Shown here: positions 1-7,567 of the stretch, one piece after another | Layout: every line of letters starts with the position of its first letter | Numbering within the stretch: position 1 is the stretch's first letter | Source of the DNA: JAQGMO01 sp050954505 | Lineage (GTDB): Bacteria; Pseudomonadota; Gammaproteobacteria; Burkholderiales; Burkholderiaceae_D | Length of the DNA: 22,696 bases | Direction: 5' to 3' | Assembly (NCBI GenBank): GCA_050954505.1 | Contig: JBPBPY010000201.1 | Span: 1-22,696, forward strand | Notes under the pieces: generated by a model | Database searches by the model: none | What the model was told of the DNA's origin: nothing | The model's input: the letters and a program-made list of their open reading frames with translations, nothing else | Translations under genes and position numbers: made by a program

Positions 1-48
1 TTTGCAGATCCGTTCGGCCTGCACACCCGCAATGCAATTCACTGCCCG

Positions 49-144
49 CTGCACCTGCACCAGCATCTGCACCTGCACCTGCAACTGCACTTGCGCCTGC
101 ACCCGGCACCCGGCTCCCGGCTCCCGGCAACTGGCAACTGGCAA
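49..144. repeat. Short tandem array, period 6 switching to period 7
   Basis: Positions 49-102 hold nine consecutive 6-bp units close to CTGCAC. Positions 103-144 hold six 7-bp units that drift from CCGGCAC through CCGGCTC to CTGGCAA. The array ends 14 bp before the stop codon of the minus-strand tyrosine phosphatase gene, so it forms that gene's immediate 3' flank. The period changes without a gap between the two blocks. I see no convincing gene in positions 1-158, and no terminator with a T-run for the phosphatase gene. Confidence 0.8.
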
Positions 145-158
145 ACGCTGGCAGGCAA

Positions 159-1970
159 TCAATCCGGTTGCGCATCTGCCGCAACCATGGTCATGCTGCT
201 GCTGGTGCCATCGTCCCGCCTGCTTTGCCTGTCGACGAGATCGACCAGCTTGCCGAATGAATCGAACCTGACCTTGTGCGGCCCCAGTGCGGCGTTGTAT
301 CCAATTCCCGTCAACGGTGCGTCGATGTCGGCGCTGATGCGTTCGAAGGTATAGCGGACGGCTTCGCCATTTCCATCCAGATGGTCCTTGAAATCCACCA
401 TGCATTTGCCGGCTTTCGAGAAATCGGCTGCGATATGTGCCTGGTGTTTGCGCAATTGCGCGGGAGTCAAACGCAGCGGCACGGCATCAAAATGGTGCGT
501 CGTGAGGAAACGGCAGCGGCCTTCGCTGGTTTCCAGGTCGACTTCATAGCCGGAGAGCCGGTCCGACATGATCTTCGACTGGATATAAGCGCGCGACTTG
601 CCGGCATAATTGGCCAGGTCGCCGACCACGCCTGCGGGCCGAAGGAAGGTCAGGGTCACCTCGTCATTGCCGTGGCCAGCAATCGATCTTTCGTGCAGCA
701 GTGCTCTTGGCGTCAAGCTGGCCTTCAAACCGCTGTGCAGGTCCTTGCACTGCATGGAACTGGACGTCGGCCATATCAGGGCCCGGGTATTCAGCTCCAT
801 GCGCAGCGGGCAGTGATGGCTGGCTATTTTGCGCAGCAAGGAACGCGCATCGTCGACCTTCATGGTGCGAATCTCCGGCTCGAATTTCAGCAGGCTCAAG
901 ACGTCGTCGAAATGATAGTTTGGAATGACATGCCTGGCGAAGACGCCCATGTGATCGAGCACGGATTCGAGGCTGTACGGATTATCCCGGGCAAGCACGG
1001 GAATTCCCAGGTCGGCGGCCAATTCACCAATCGAATTTTGCTGTTCGACTGCATGCAGCATGTAATAGTCGCGCTGCGCGCGCATGGTCTGTATCAATTC
1101 CTCGGCGCTGTGCACTGCGTTCTTGCGCGTCATCAGCAGGTACTGGGCGATCAGCTGGCCCGTGCGTCCCACGCCATGCTTGCAATGCACCAGCGGAATG
1201 CGCCGCGGCTCTCCGGGTTCGCCACGTGCTTCCACCCTTCGCATGAATTCGATCACCTTTTTCAGCCTGGCTGTGCCGAGTGCGCTGCGGTCAGGCCAGT
1301 CATCGACATGGATTACCGGAATTTCCAGCTCGATGCCTTTTTCCAGGATGGTCACCATGTAGAGCTTGGCGCCGCTTTCCTTGTCGCGTTCGACGAACCT
1401 GGACTTGATGACTTTCTCGCCGCAGATTTCGTCGCGGCGGAAGTAGCCACAACTCCCGGTCTTCATGTCCTTGTCTTCCGCCAGCACCATGATCACCGAT
1501 GGTTTGATCGCTCTGGCCATATCCCAGAACCCTTCCAGGCCCTGGTCATTCGGATAGGTACAGGCAGTAGCAACTGCGCCGGGCAAACGGTTGCCGCTCC
1601 GGTCGGTCAGGTAGAAATGGTTGGCGTTCATCCCTGGTCCGTCAAAACGGATTGCGGTGTGCCGGCTCTGGTCCAGCCTGGGCATGCCGGCGCCTTTGCC
1701 ACGCCTGTCGTAGTCGGCCCTCAGTGGCTCGTTGAACCTTGCCAGCTGGCGTGACAGAGCGGTTTCCTTCTTCAGCGGTTTTTGTTCCTGCAGGTACTTG
1801 CCCGTGATGGCAGTTGCCGCAGCGGAGGCGGGAGCTGGTGCAGCCGGTTTTGCCTGCGACGCCGATAGCGCTGCGGGAGCCGGCTTGGCCATGCCTGGTT
1901 TGGGCGCGTGCGTCGAAGGGGCATATTTGGGCACGACAATGTTGTGCGCGGGGTGCAGATTAGGCGGCAT
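159..1970 (-). CDS. YopH/SptP-like protein tyrosine phosphatase, putative type III effector
   Basis: This 603-residue protein has a classical tyrosine phosphatase domain at about residues 100-325. The signature loop HCKHGVGRTG gives nucleophile Cys263 and phosphate-binding Arg269. The WPD loop (DDWPD) gives the general acid Asp227. NANHF (116-119) matches the usual substrate-recognition segment. The stretches PVIHVDDWPD and GVGRTGQLIAQ closely recall Yersinia YopH. In the Q-loop the first glutamine is replaced by His306 (MLH for MVQ), while the later glutamine (EQ) is kept. Residues 1-70 are rich in Pro, Ala, Ser and Lys and look disordered, as in type III secretion signals; there is no Sec signal peptide. 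Residues 330-603 match no family I recognise. An in-frame TAA at 1992-1994 makes this ATG the first possible ATG start; the ribosome site (GGA) is weak. An hrp box lies about 145 bp upstream. The phosphatase fold is firm; effector status is inference. Confidence 0.88.
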   Translation of the reverse strand: MPPNLHPAHNIVVPKYAPSTHAPKPGMAKPAPAALSASQAKPAAPAPASAAATAITGKYLQEQKPLKKETALSRQLARFNEPLRADYDRRGKGAGMPRLDQSRHTAIRFDGPGMNANHFYLTDRSGNRLPGAVATACTYPNDQGLEGFWDMARAIKPSVIMVLAEDKDMKTGSCGYFRRDEICGEKVIKSRFVERDKESGAKLYMVTILEKGIELEIPVIHVDDWPDRSALGTARLKKVIEFMRRVEARGEPGEPRRIPLVHCKHGVGRTGQLIAQYLLMTRKNAVHSAEELIQTMRAQRDYYMLHAVEQQNSIGELAADLGIPVLARDNPYSLESVLDHMGVFARHVIPNYHFDDVLSLLKFEPEIRTMKVDDARSLLRKIASHHCPLRMELNTRALIWPTSSSMQCKDLHSGLKASLTPRALLHERSIAGHGNDEVTLTFLRPAGVVGDLANYAGKSRAYIQSKIMSDRLSGYEVDLETSEGRCRFLTTHHFDAVPLRLTPAQLRKHQAHIAADFSKAGKCMVDFKDHLDGNGEAVRYTFERISADIDAPLTGIGYNAALGPHKVRFDSFGKLVDLVDRQSRRDDGTSSSMTMVAADAQPD

Positions 1971-2112
1971 GGCTGTTCCAGGCAGGTGGCATTAATCGAA
2001 TGCATCGCAAAAATCGTCATTCGCAGGGCGAATCGCTGCCTCGTCCCTTGAACGTGATTTTGCGTCGTTCAATCCCGCACGCTGCTTCAGCAAGGCCGTG
2101 AATGAACGCCCT

Positions 2113-2140
2113 TGAGTGGAAAGCCACACTAGATAGTTCC
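2113..2140 (-). promoter_or_regulatory. hrp box (HrpL-type ECF sigma promoter)
   Basis: The minus strand reads GGAACT, a 15-base spacer, then CCACTCA. This fits the HrpL consensus GGAACC/T-N15/16-CCACNNA. Transcription should start just downstream, giving a leader of roughly 130 nt before the phosphatase ATG at 1970. The similar box before the ankyrin gene strengthens this call. Confidence 0.75.
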
Positions 2141-2207
2141 ATTTCTACAACAAAGCGCTGCAATCTTCCACGTGGTCCAGGTGCCGGGCCCAGGTAGCAT
2201 GGCCCTG

Positions 2208-2298
2208 TATCACGCCTATGCACCAAGCCCATTCACCAAGCCCATGTACCAGGCCCATGTACCAGGCCCATGTATCACGCCCATCTACCGGCCCCATG
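2208..2298. repeat. 13-bp tandem array (7 units)
   Basis: Seven consecutive 13-bp units close to TACCAGGCCCATG begin at 2208, 2221, 2234, 2247, 2260, 2273 and 2286. Two central units (2247-2272) are identical; the outer ones differ by a few bases. The array abuts the T-run of the pnp terminator on one side and lies about 70 bp from the hrp box on the other. Thirteen is not a multiple of three, so the repeats do not encode a repeated peptide. The rest of the 1971-2403 gap holds only the phosphatase leader, the hrp box and the pnp terminator. Confidence 0.88.
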
Positions 2299-2330
2299 AA
2301 AAACGGCTCCATGAATCTCATGGAGCCGTT
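2299..2330 (-). terminator. Rho-independent terminator of pnp
   Basis: A perfect 13-bp inverted repeat (arms 2302-2314 and 2318-2330, 3-base loop) is followed on the minus strand by five T residues. It lies about 75 bp downstream of the pnp stop codon. Confidence 0.88.
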
Positions 2331-2403
2331 GCGAAGCCGACCTTGCCGTGCCATGCCGGCCCGGCGCTTCAGATGGTCAGCGCCAGCCAGTCATGCTGCT
2401 GTC

Positions 2404-4536
2404 TCAGATTGCCGGTGCCGGGGCGGCATCGCCCTGCTCTGCTGCGGCAGCCTTCATCGACAGTTTCAGGCGGCCACGGTCGTCGGTTTCCAGAACCTTG
2501 ACGCGTACCTGCTGGCCTTCCTTCAGATAGTCGGCGACCGCATTGACGCGTTCGTTGGCGATCTGGCTGATGTGCAGCAAGCCATCCTTGCCTGGCATGA
2601 CTTGGACGATGGCGCCAAAGTCGAGCAGCTTCAGGACCACGCCATCGTAGACCTTGCCGACTTCGACCGAAGCGGTGAGTTCTTCGATGCGGCGCTTGGC
2701 TTCCTGGCCGGCGGCGGCGTCAACCGAGGCAATGGTGACCACGCCTTCATCGCTGATGTCGATCTGGGTGCCGGTTTCTTCGGTCAGCGCGCGAATGACG
2801 GCGCCGCCCTTGCCGATCACATCACGGATCTTTTCCGGATTGATCTTGATGGTGATCAGGCGCGGAGCGAAGTTCGACAGTTCAGCCTTGCCGTTGGGCA
2901 CGGCTTCCTGCATCTTGCCGAGGATATGGATGCGGCCTTCCTTGGCTTGCGCCAGGGCGACCTGCATGATTTCCTTGGTGATGCCCTGGATCTTGATATC
3001 CATTTGCAGCGCGGTAATGCCATTGGCAGTGCCGGCCACCTTGAAATCCATGTCGCCCAGGTGATCTTCATCGCCCAGGATGTCGGAGAGCACGGCAAAC
3101 TTGCCGCCTTCCTTGATCAAGCCCATGGCGATGCCGGCGACATGCGCCTGCATCGGCACGCCGGCGTCCATCAATGCCAGGCAGCCGCCGCATACCGACG
3201 CCATCGATGAAGAACCATTCGATTCGGTGATTTCCGATACCAGGCGCACCGAGTAGCTGAACTCTTCCGGCGCCGGCAAGGCGGCAACCAAGGCGCGCTT
3301 GGCCAGGCGGCCGTGGCCGATTTCACGGCGCTTCGGGGTGCCGACGCGGCCGGTTTCACCGGTGGCGAACGGCGGCATGTTGTAGTGAAGCATGAAACGG
3401 TCGCTGTACTCGCCCATCAGCGCGTCGATCTTCTGTTCGTCGCGTGCCGTGCCGAGCGTGGCCACCACCAGCGCCTGGGTTTCGCCACGGGTAAACAGCG
3501 CCGAACCATGGGTGCGCGGCAGCACGCCGGTGCGGATCGAGATCGGCCGCACGGTGCGGGTATCGCGGCCATCGATGCGGGGTTCGCCATCGAGGATCTG
3601 GGTACGCACGATCTTGGCTTCCATGTCGAACAGCACATTGTTGACATCGGCCGCACTTGGCACGGCGCTGCCATCGGCAGCAGCCTGGGCGGCCAGGCCG
3701 GAATTGACTTGTGCGGTGGCAGCCTTGAGCTTGGCGGTGCGGGCAACCTTGTCGCGGGTCTGGTAGGCGTCGAGAATGGCGGCAGCGCCCAGTTCCTTGA
3801 CGCGGGCGATCAGCGCTTCATCCTTGGCCGGCGCGGTCCATTCGACTTCCGGCTTGCCGCCGTCGCGTACCAGTTCATGGATGGCGTCGATGACGGCCTT
3901 CATCTGTTCGTGACCAAACACCACGGCGCCGAGCATGATTTCTTCCGACAATTGCTGGGCTTCCGATTCCACCATCAACACGGCAGCTTCGGTACCGGCC
4001 ACCACCAGGTCAAGCTTGGACGTCTTCAGCTGGGCGACGGTCGGGTTGAGCACATACTGGCCATTGATGTAGCCGACGCGGGCGGCGCCCACCGGGCCGT
4101 CGAACGGAATGCCGGCCACCGACACTGCTGCGGCAGCGCCGATCATGGCGGCGATATCGGGATCGATTTCCGGATTGACCGACAAGACGTGGATGATGAT
4201 CTGGACTTCATTGAGGTAGCCCTCGGGGAACAGCGGGCGCAGCGGACGGTCGATCAGGCGCGAGGTCAGTGTTTCCTTTTCCGAAGGACGGCCTTCGCGC
4301 TTGAAAAAACCGCCGGGAATGCGGCCGGCGGCATAGGTCTTTTCAACATAATCGACGGTCAGCGGGAAAAAGTCCTGGCCTGGCTTGGCATCCTTGCGCG
4401 CCACGACGGTTGCAAGCACCACGGTGTCTTCGATCGACACGAGTACGGCGCCGGAAGCCTGGCGAGCGATTTCGCCGGTCTCGAGGGTGACCTTGTGCTG
4501 GCCGTACTGGAAGGTTTTGGTAACTTTATTGAACAC
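2404..4536 (-). CDS. pnp: Polyribonucleotide nucleotidyltransferase (PNPase)
   Basis: PNPase degrades RNA 3'-to-5' by phosphorolysis, alone or in the degradosome. The 710-residue length is typical. Order of domains: first RNase PH domain (about 1-230), all-helical linker, second RNase PH domain (about 310-545), KH domain (about 555-615, with GKGGAVIR) and S1 domain (about 620-690, with LLDFGAIVQV and GLLHISQI). The start codon is GTG, preceded by AGGA at 6-base spacing. It follows rpsO on the same strand, the widespread rpsO-pnp order. A terminator separates the two, so pnp may be expressed by readthrough or from its own promoter. Confidence 0.98.
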   Translation of the reverse strand: MFNKVTKTFQYGQHKVTLETGEIARQASGAVLVSIEDTVVLATVVARKDAKPGQDFFPLTVDYVEKTYAAGRIPGGFFKREGRPSEKETLTSRLIDRPLRPLFPEGYLNEVQIIIHVLSVNPEIDPDIAAMIGAAAAVSVAGIPFDGPVGAARVGYINGQYVLNPTVAQLKTSKLDLVVAGTEAAVLMVESEAQQLSEEIMLGAVVFGHEQMKAVIDAIHELVRDGGKPEVEWTAPAKDEALIARVKELGAAAILDAYQTRDKVARTAKLKAATAQVNSGLAAQAAADGSAVPSAADVNNVLFDMEAKIVRTQILDGEPRIDGRDTRTVRPISIRTGVLPRTHGSALFTRGETQALVVATLGTARDEQKIDALMGEYSDRFMLHYNMPPFATGETGRVGTPKRREIGHGRLAKRALVAALPAPEEFSYSVRLVSEITESNGSSSMASVCGGCLALMDAGVPMQAHVAGIAMGLIKEGGKFAVLSDILGDEDHLGDMDFKVAGTANGITALQMDIKIQGITKEIMQVALAQAKEGRIHILGKMQEAVPNGKAELSNFAPRLITIKINPEKIRDVIGKGGAVIRALTEETGTQIDISDEGVVTIASVDAAAGQEAKRRIEELTASVEVGKVYDGVVLKLLDFGAIVQVMPGKDGLLHISQIANERVNAVADYLKEGQQVRVKVLETDDRGRLKLSMKAAAAEQGDAAPAPAI

Positions 4537-4694
4537 GGTAAGTCCTTTCTATTTTGCCGACAGATTTTCAGGCGCTGTCGTCCACCTCACCACGGACCGC
4601 CTGCCAGGGAAGGCTGTGCGGTCTTGCTACGTAAGCTCCACTGCGAAAGCTTTTACTACGAAAACATTCGTTGATTAAATGCCGGCCTGAAACG

Positions 4695-4730
4695 AAAAAT
4701 GCCCGTATCAGTGAACTGACACAGGCATTT
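4695..4730 (-). terminator. Rho-independent terminator between rpsO and pnp
   Basis: The outer stem is AAATGCC/GGCATTT (4697-4703 with 4724-4730), extended inside by a second helix with one mismatch. Five T residues follow on the minus strand. It lies about 35 bp after the rpsO stop and should reduce readthrough into pnp. Confidence 0.82.
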
Positions 4731-4762
4731 CTGCATTCAAAACCGGAAAGCGCGAATAATGC

Positions 4763-5032
4763 TTACTTGCGCAGGCCGAGCTTTTCGATCAATGCGCGAT
4801 AGCGCGTTGCATCCTTGCCCTTGAGGTAGGACAGCAGGCTCTTGCGGCGATTGACCATCATGATCAGACCACGGCGTGAGTGGTGATCCTTGGCATGGGC
4901 CTTGAAGTGGCCGTTGAGTTCGTTGATGCGGGCAGTCAGCAGTGCAACTTGCACTTCCGGCGATCCGGTATCGTTCTGGCCGCGGGCATTGTCCGCGACG
5001 ATGGCAGCCTTGCTGCTTTTTTCGATGGTCAT
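4763..5032 (-). CDS. rpsO: 30S ribosomal protein S15
   Basis: S15 binds 16S rRNA early in assembly of the small subunit platform. At 89 residues it has the standard length, with conserved TGSPEVQ, HFKAHAKDHHSRRGL and RRKSLLSYLK segments. The ATG follows a purine-rich GAAAGA site. The gene has its own candidate promoter at 5173-5201 and a leader of about 130 nt with a stable hairpin. In several bacteria S15 represses its own mRNA through such a leader. Confidence 0.98.
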   Translation of the reverse strand: MTIEKSSKAAIVADNARGQNDTGSPEVQVALLTARINELNGHFKAHAKDHHSRRGLIMMVNRRKSLLSYLKGKDATRYRALIEKLGLRK

Positions 5033-5104
5033 GATATCTTTCTTTCACATGCGGTGACTGGAGTCTGAACCCCGAACACCGTGTTGGCCTGCATGATATG
5101 AATA

Positions 5105-5125
5105 CGCAAACCTGACTGGTTTGCG
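5105..5125 (-). promoter_or_regulatory. Hairpin in the rpsO leader
   Basis: CGCAAACC and GGTTTGCG pair perfectly across a 5-base loop. On the minus strand no T-run follows, so this is not an ordinary terminator. It lies between the candidate rpsO promoter and the rpsO start, where an S15 autoregulatory structure would be expected. Its function is inference. Confidence 0.4.
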
Positions 5126-5172
5126 CCTCAGGATGATTCCGATCCAAAATGCTGATCTGGACCAGACCGCGG

Positions 5173-5201
5173 AGTATATAGCAAATCGCCCCGCGACTCA
5201 A
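5173..5201 (-). promoter_or_regulatory. Candidate sigma-70 promoter for rpsO
   Basis: The minus strand has TTGAGT, a 17-base spacer and TATACT. The predicted start is near 5166, giving a leader of about 130 nt. The remaining bases between here and the pssA stop (5202-5314) show no further gene. Confidence 0.6.
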
Positions 5202-5314
5202 ATTTTCCATCGGCGTTGGTCTGTGGATCGATCAGCCTGCGACCTCTTGCCGGCCGCCAGCCCGTCTCTGCACGACGGATGCCCGCAGCGGAATCTGGTC
5301 CGCCATTGCATTGC

Positions 5315-6208
5315 TTATTTGAGCGGCTCGTCCATCTCGTGCTGCTCCGGCCCGGTCTGGATGATGCTGACCGGCCGGCCCTTGAACAAACGCCAGAAAA
5401 ACACGGCGTAGCCGGAAAGACCGTACAGGATGAACAGGCTGAACAATACCTTGGGCGGGTCGCTCGATACCGCCACGAACAGCAGCACGATGACAAAGAT
5501 GGCAATGAACGGCACCGACTTGCGAAAGTTCACATCCTTGAAACTGTAGAACGGCACATTGGTGACCATGGTCAGGCCGGCGAACAGCGTGATGCACCAT
5601 GAACTCCACGACAGGTCGGTGCCGGTGAAACCAAGGTCATCCATCAGCCAGATGTAGCCGGCCACCAGCGCGGCGGCGGCCGGGCTGGGCAGCCCCTGGA
5701 AGTAGCGTTTGTCGACCACGGTCAAATTGGTATTGAAACGCGCCAGCCGCAAGGCCCCGCCGGCGCAATACACGAAGGCCGCCAGCCAGCCCCACTTGCC
5801 GAGCCCGCGCAAGGACCATTCATACATCACCAGCGCCGGGGCGGCGCCGAAGGACACCATGTCGGAGAGGCTGTCGTACTGGGCGCCGAATTCGCTTTGC
5901 GTATTGGTCAGGCGAGCGACGCGGCCATCGACGGCATCGAGCACCATGGCGGCGAAGATGGCAATGGCCGACTGGTCGAATTTCAGGTTCATTGCCATGA
6001 CGATGGCGTAGAAACCGCAGAACAGCGCAGCAGTGGTGAATGCATTCGGCAACAGGTAGATGCCGCGGCGCCGGCGCGCCGGGGCCGCCTCTTCCAGGTT
6101 GTCGTCATCTTCGCGGCGCGTGTGGCGCAGCGACTGGCGCAAGCCGCGCAGGGGCTTGACGCTACGCGGCCCGCCCGCTTTCTGGTTGCGGCGGTTGAAG
6201 TTTGGCAT
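5315..6208 (-). CDS. pssA: CDP-diacylglycerol--serine O-phosphatidyltransferase
   Basis: This enzyme makes phosphatidylserine from CDP-diacylglycerol and serine, the first committed step to phosphatidylethanolamine. The CDP-alcohol phosphatidyltransferase motif is complete: DGRVAR followed by GAQYDSLSD, which supplies the metal-binding aspartates. Several hydrophobic helices follow a basic N-terminal tail. I chose the ATG at 6208 because AGGA stands 5 bases before it; the ATG five codons upstream (6223) lacks a clear site but cannot be excluded. The usual partner psd (phosphatidylserine decarboxylase) is not adjacent here. Confidence 0.95.
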   Translation of the reverse strand: MPNFNRRNQKAGGPRSVKPLRGLRQSLRHTRREDDDNLEEAAPARRRRGIYLLPNAFTTAALFCGFYAIVMAMNLKFDQSAIAIFAAMVLDAVDGRVARLTNTQSEFGAQYDSLSDMVSFGAAPALVMYEWSLRGLGKWGWLAAFVYCAGGALRLARFNTNLTVVDKRYFQGLPSPAAAALVAGYIWLMDDLGFTGTDLSWSSWCITLFAGLTMVTNVPFYSFKDVNFRKSVPFIAIFVIVLLFVAVSSDPPKVLFSLFILYGLSGYAVFFWRLFKGRPVSIIQTGPEQHEMDEPLK

Positions 6209-6277
6209 TGCATTCCTGTTCATCGTTGATCAGCTCGTTCGCGCCCCGCCCCGGCGGGCCGGTTTCGAGGACGAGCT

Positions 6278-6306
6278 ATTCTAGACGACGTGGCCTGAAA
6301 TGTAAC
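6278..6306 (-). promoter_or_regulatory. Candidate sigma-70 promoter for pssA
   Basis: The minus strand reads GTTACA, a 17-base spacer and TAGAAT, about 70 bp before the pssA start. The -10 element matches at five of six bases and the -35 at four of six. Confidence 0.42.
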
Positions 6307-6372
6307 CCCTGGGACTTTGCGCCGCCGATGCACTGTTTGCATGCCACCAGCAGCCGCTGCTATCCGGTGCCG

Positions 6373-7185
6373 CTATCTGCCAGCTTGCATGAATCGCACC
6401 TTGCCGACGACCTGCATCGACAGAACGGTCTCGCCCGGCTCAAAGCTGGGCTCCTCGATTTGCTGCGACTCCTTCATGGCAGCCGAGCGCATCATGGCCA
6501 TCGGTGCCGGCGCAGCATTGCCGGCATAGGCGCCCGAGGCGTCGAAATCGATGGTGTCGATCACTGCATCCGCCGGGTTGTGACCCATGGCGGCAGCGAT
6601 GGCGCTGATCCGATCGGTCAGGCTGCGGTAGGCAGCGCCGATGCGCTGCGCATCGGCGTTCTTGACACTGCTCTCCGTCAAGCCGAAATGAATGCCATTC
6701 AAGGATAACAGCTGCTGGGCCGCCGCGACGGTTTTAGGCAGCATGGCCAGGTTGGTGGTCGTGACCTCCAGGGTCTGGCCGATCCGCCAGGCAACCGGCA
6801 AACGCGGCTTGGCATTCCCGCGCGGCTGAGGAACCGCCGGCTCGTCGCCATAGACGGGATAGGTGTAATAGCCGCGCGTCTTGAGCTGGGCCTGAGGATC
6901 GGCAGACCTGACGATCTCGGTGCCCTGCTTCATCTTCGCATTCACACGCGAGGCGGCAACGGTCTTGTCCTTGTCCTGCTCTTCAAGCGTCAGCGTGACG
7001 ATGGCTTGATCGTTGGCACGGCGGATTTCGCCGCTGGCCGGCACCACCACCATGGTTGCAGAGCCCTGGGCAGCCAGGTTGCCTGCTTGTGCTTGTGCTT
7101 GTGCCTGTGCCTGTGCCTGTGCCAGCGAAGCGTGCAGGCTGGCTGCCAGTACGGTGGAGAACAACAGTGGTGCGAGACGGGACAT
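6373..7185 (-). CDS. SIMPL-domain (DUF541) periplasmic protein
   Basis: This is a 270-residue exported protein. Residues 1-22 form a Sec signal peptide (basic start, hydrophobic LAPLLFSTVLAASL core, probable cleavage after ASLA). A run of Gln-Ala dipeptides follows, encoded by hexanucleotide repeats. The rest matches the SIMPL/DUF541 fold: an early ASGEIRRANDQAIVTLTLEEQ strand region, a central part with LEVTTTNLAMLPK, and a C-terminal GETVLSMQVVGKVRF strand. The family is widespread and its biochemical role is poorly defined. The ATG at 7185 is preceded by AGGAG at good spacing; the longer frame to 7269 has no signal peptide at its start and is unlikely. Confidence 0.88.
   Translation of the reverse strand: MSRLAPLLFSTVLAASLHASLAQAQAQAQAQAQAGNLAAQGSATMVVVPASGEIRRANDQAIVTLTLEEQDKDKTVAASRVNAKMKQGTEIVRSADPQAQLKTRGYYTYPVYGDEPAVPQPRGNAKPRLPVAWRIGQTLEVTTTNLAMLPKTVAAAQQLLSLNGIHFGLTESSVKNADAQRIGAAYRSLTDRISAIAAAMGHNPADAVIDTIDFDASGAYAGNAAPAPMAMMRSAAMKESQQIEEPSFEPGETVLSMQVVGKVRFMQAGR
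7084..7125 (-). repeat. Hexanucleotide repeat encoding Gln-Ala run
   Basis: Seven units of TGCTTG/TGCCTG/TGCCAG on the plus strand encode alternating Gln and Ala right at the predicted signal peptide cleavage site of the SIMPL protein. Because the unit is six bases, changes in copy number would keep the reading frame and alter only linker length. Confidence 0.75.
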
Positions 7186-7280
7186 GAAAACTCCTGGTGA
7201 AAATGGATGAACAGCATCGTTGCAAAACCGCTGCAAGACCTGCGCAAAAACCGGGCAGGGTTGGCGCATTGATGGCGCGT

Positions 7281-7357
7281 CATTGCGCAGCCATTACGCA
7301 GACGATGCGCAGAGAATGCGCAGGCAATGCACAGGCAATGCGCAAATGTTGCGCAAG
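7281..7357. repeat. 11-bp tandem array centred on TGCGCA
   Basis: Seven 11-bp units, each with the core ATGCGCAG or a close variant, begin at 7281, 7292, 7303, 7314, 7325, 7336 and 7347. The segment 7270-7280 is a weaker eighth unit. The core hexamer TGCGCA is itself palindromic, so a dyad recurs about once per helical turn. The array lies between the divergent SIMPL gene and the nucleotidyltransferase-like gene. In the rest of 7186-7567 I see no gene and no clear promoter. Confidence 0.82.
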
Positions 7358-7567
7358 TCCTTGCCCTCAACTGCGTGACTGCGGCGGCGACAAGTATGCC
7401 GGTTTGCAGCCCAAAGCACGAGTCCATGTAGCAAGTACCAAACGCTGGCCTGCGGGGGCCGGCGGGATCACCCGATTGTTTGATGATCCAAACAAAGACT
7501 GCTCGCAGGATCCTTTTCTTTCGCAACGGTTACCTACCCAAGCTTTTCATTTTTTTCCAGGATAACC

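Noticed and set aside
276..1754. Long plus-strand open frame of 492 codons opposite the phosphatase gene
   Set aside because: It is a shadow of a GC-rich gene: no recognisable domain, while the minus strand has a complete phosphatase with catalytic motifs.
2026..2051. PIP-box-like pattern TTCA-N16-TTCG before the phosphatase gene
   Set aside because: It is imperfect in the first half and lacks a good -10 element; the hrp box nearby is a much better match.
3313..4674. Plus-strand open frame of 453 codons opposite pnp
   Set aside because: Antisense to highly conserved pnp codons, with no domain or ribosome site.
7400..7567. hrp box before the nucleotidyltransferase-like gene
   Set aside because: No GGAAC or CCAC elements at 15-16 base spacing are present; the best partial match has several mismatches and a 17-base spacer.
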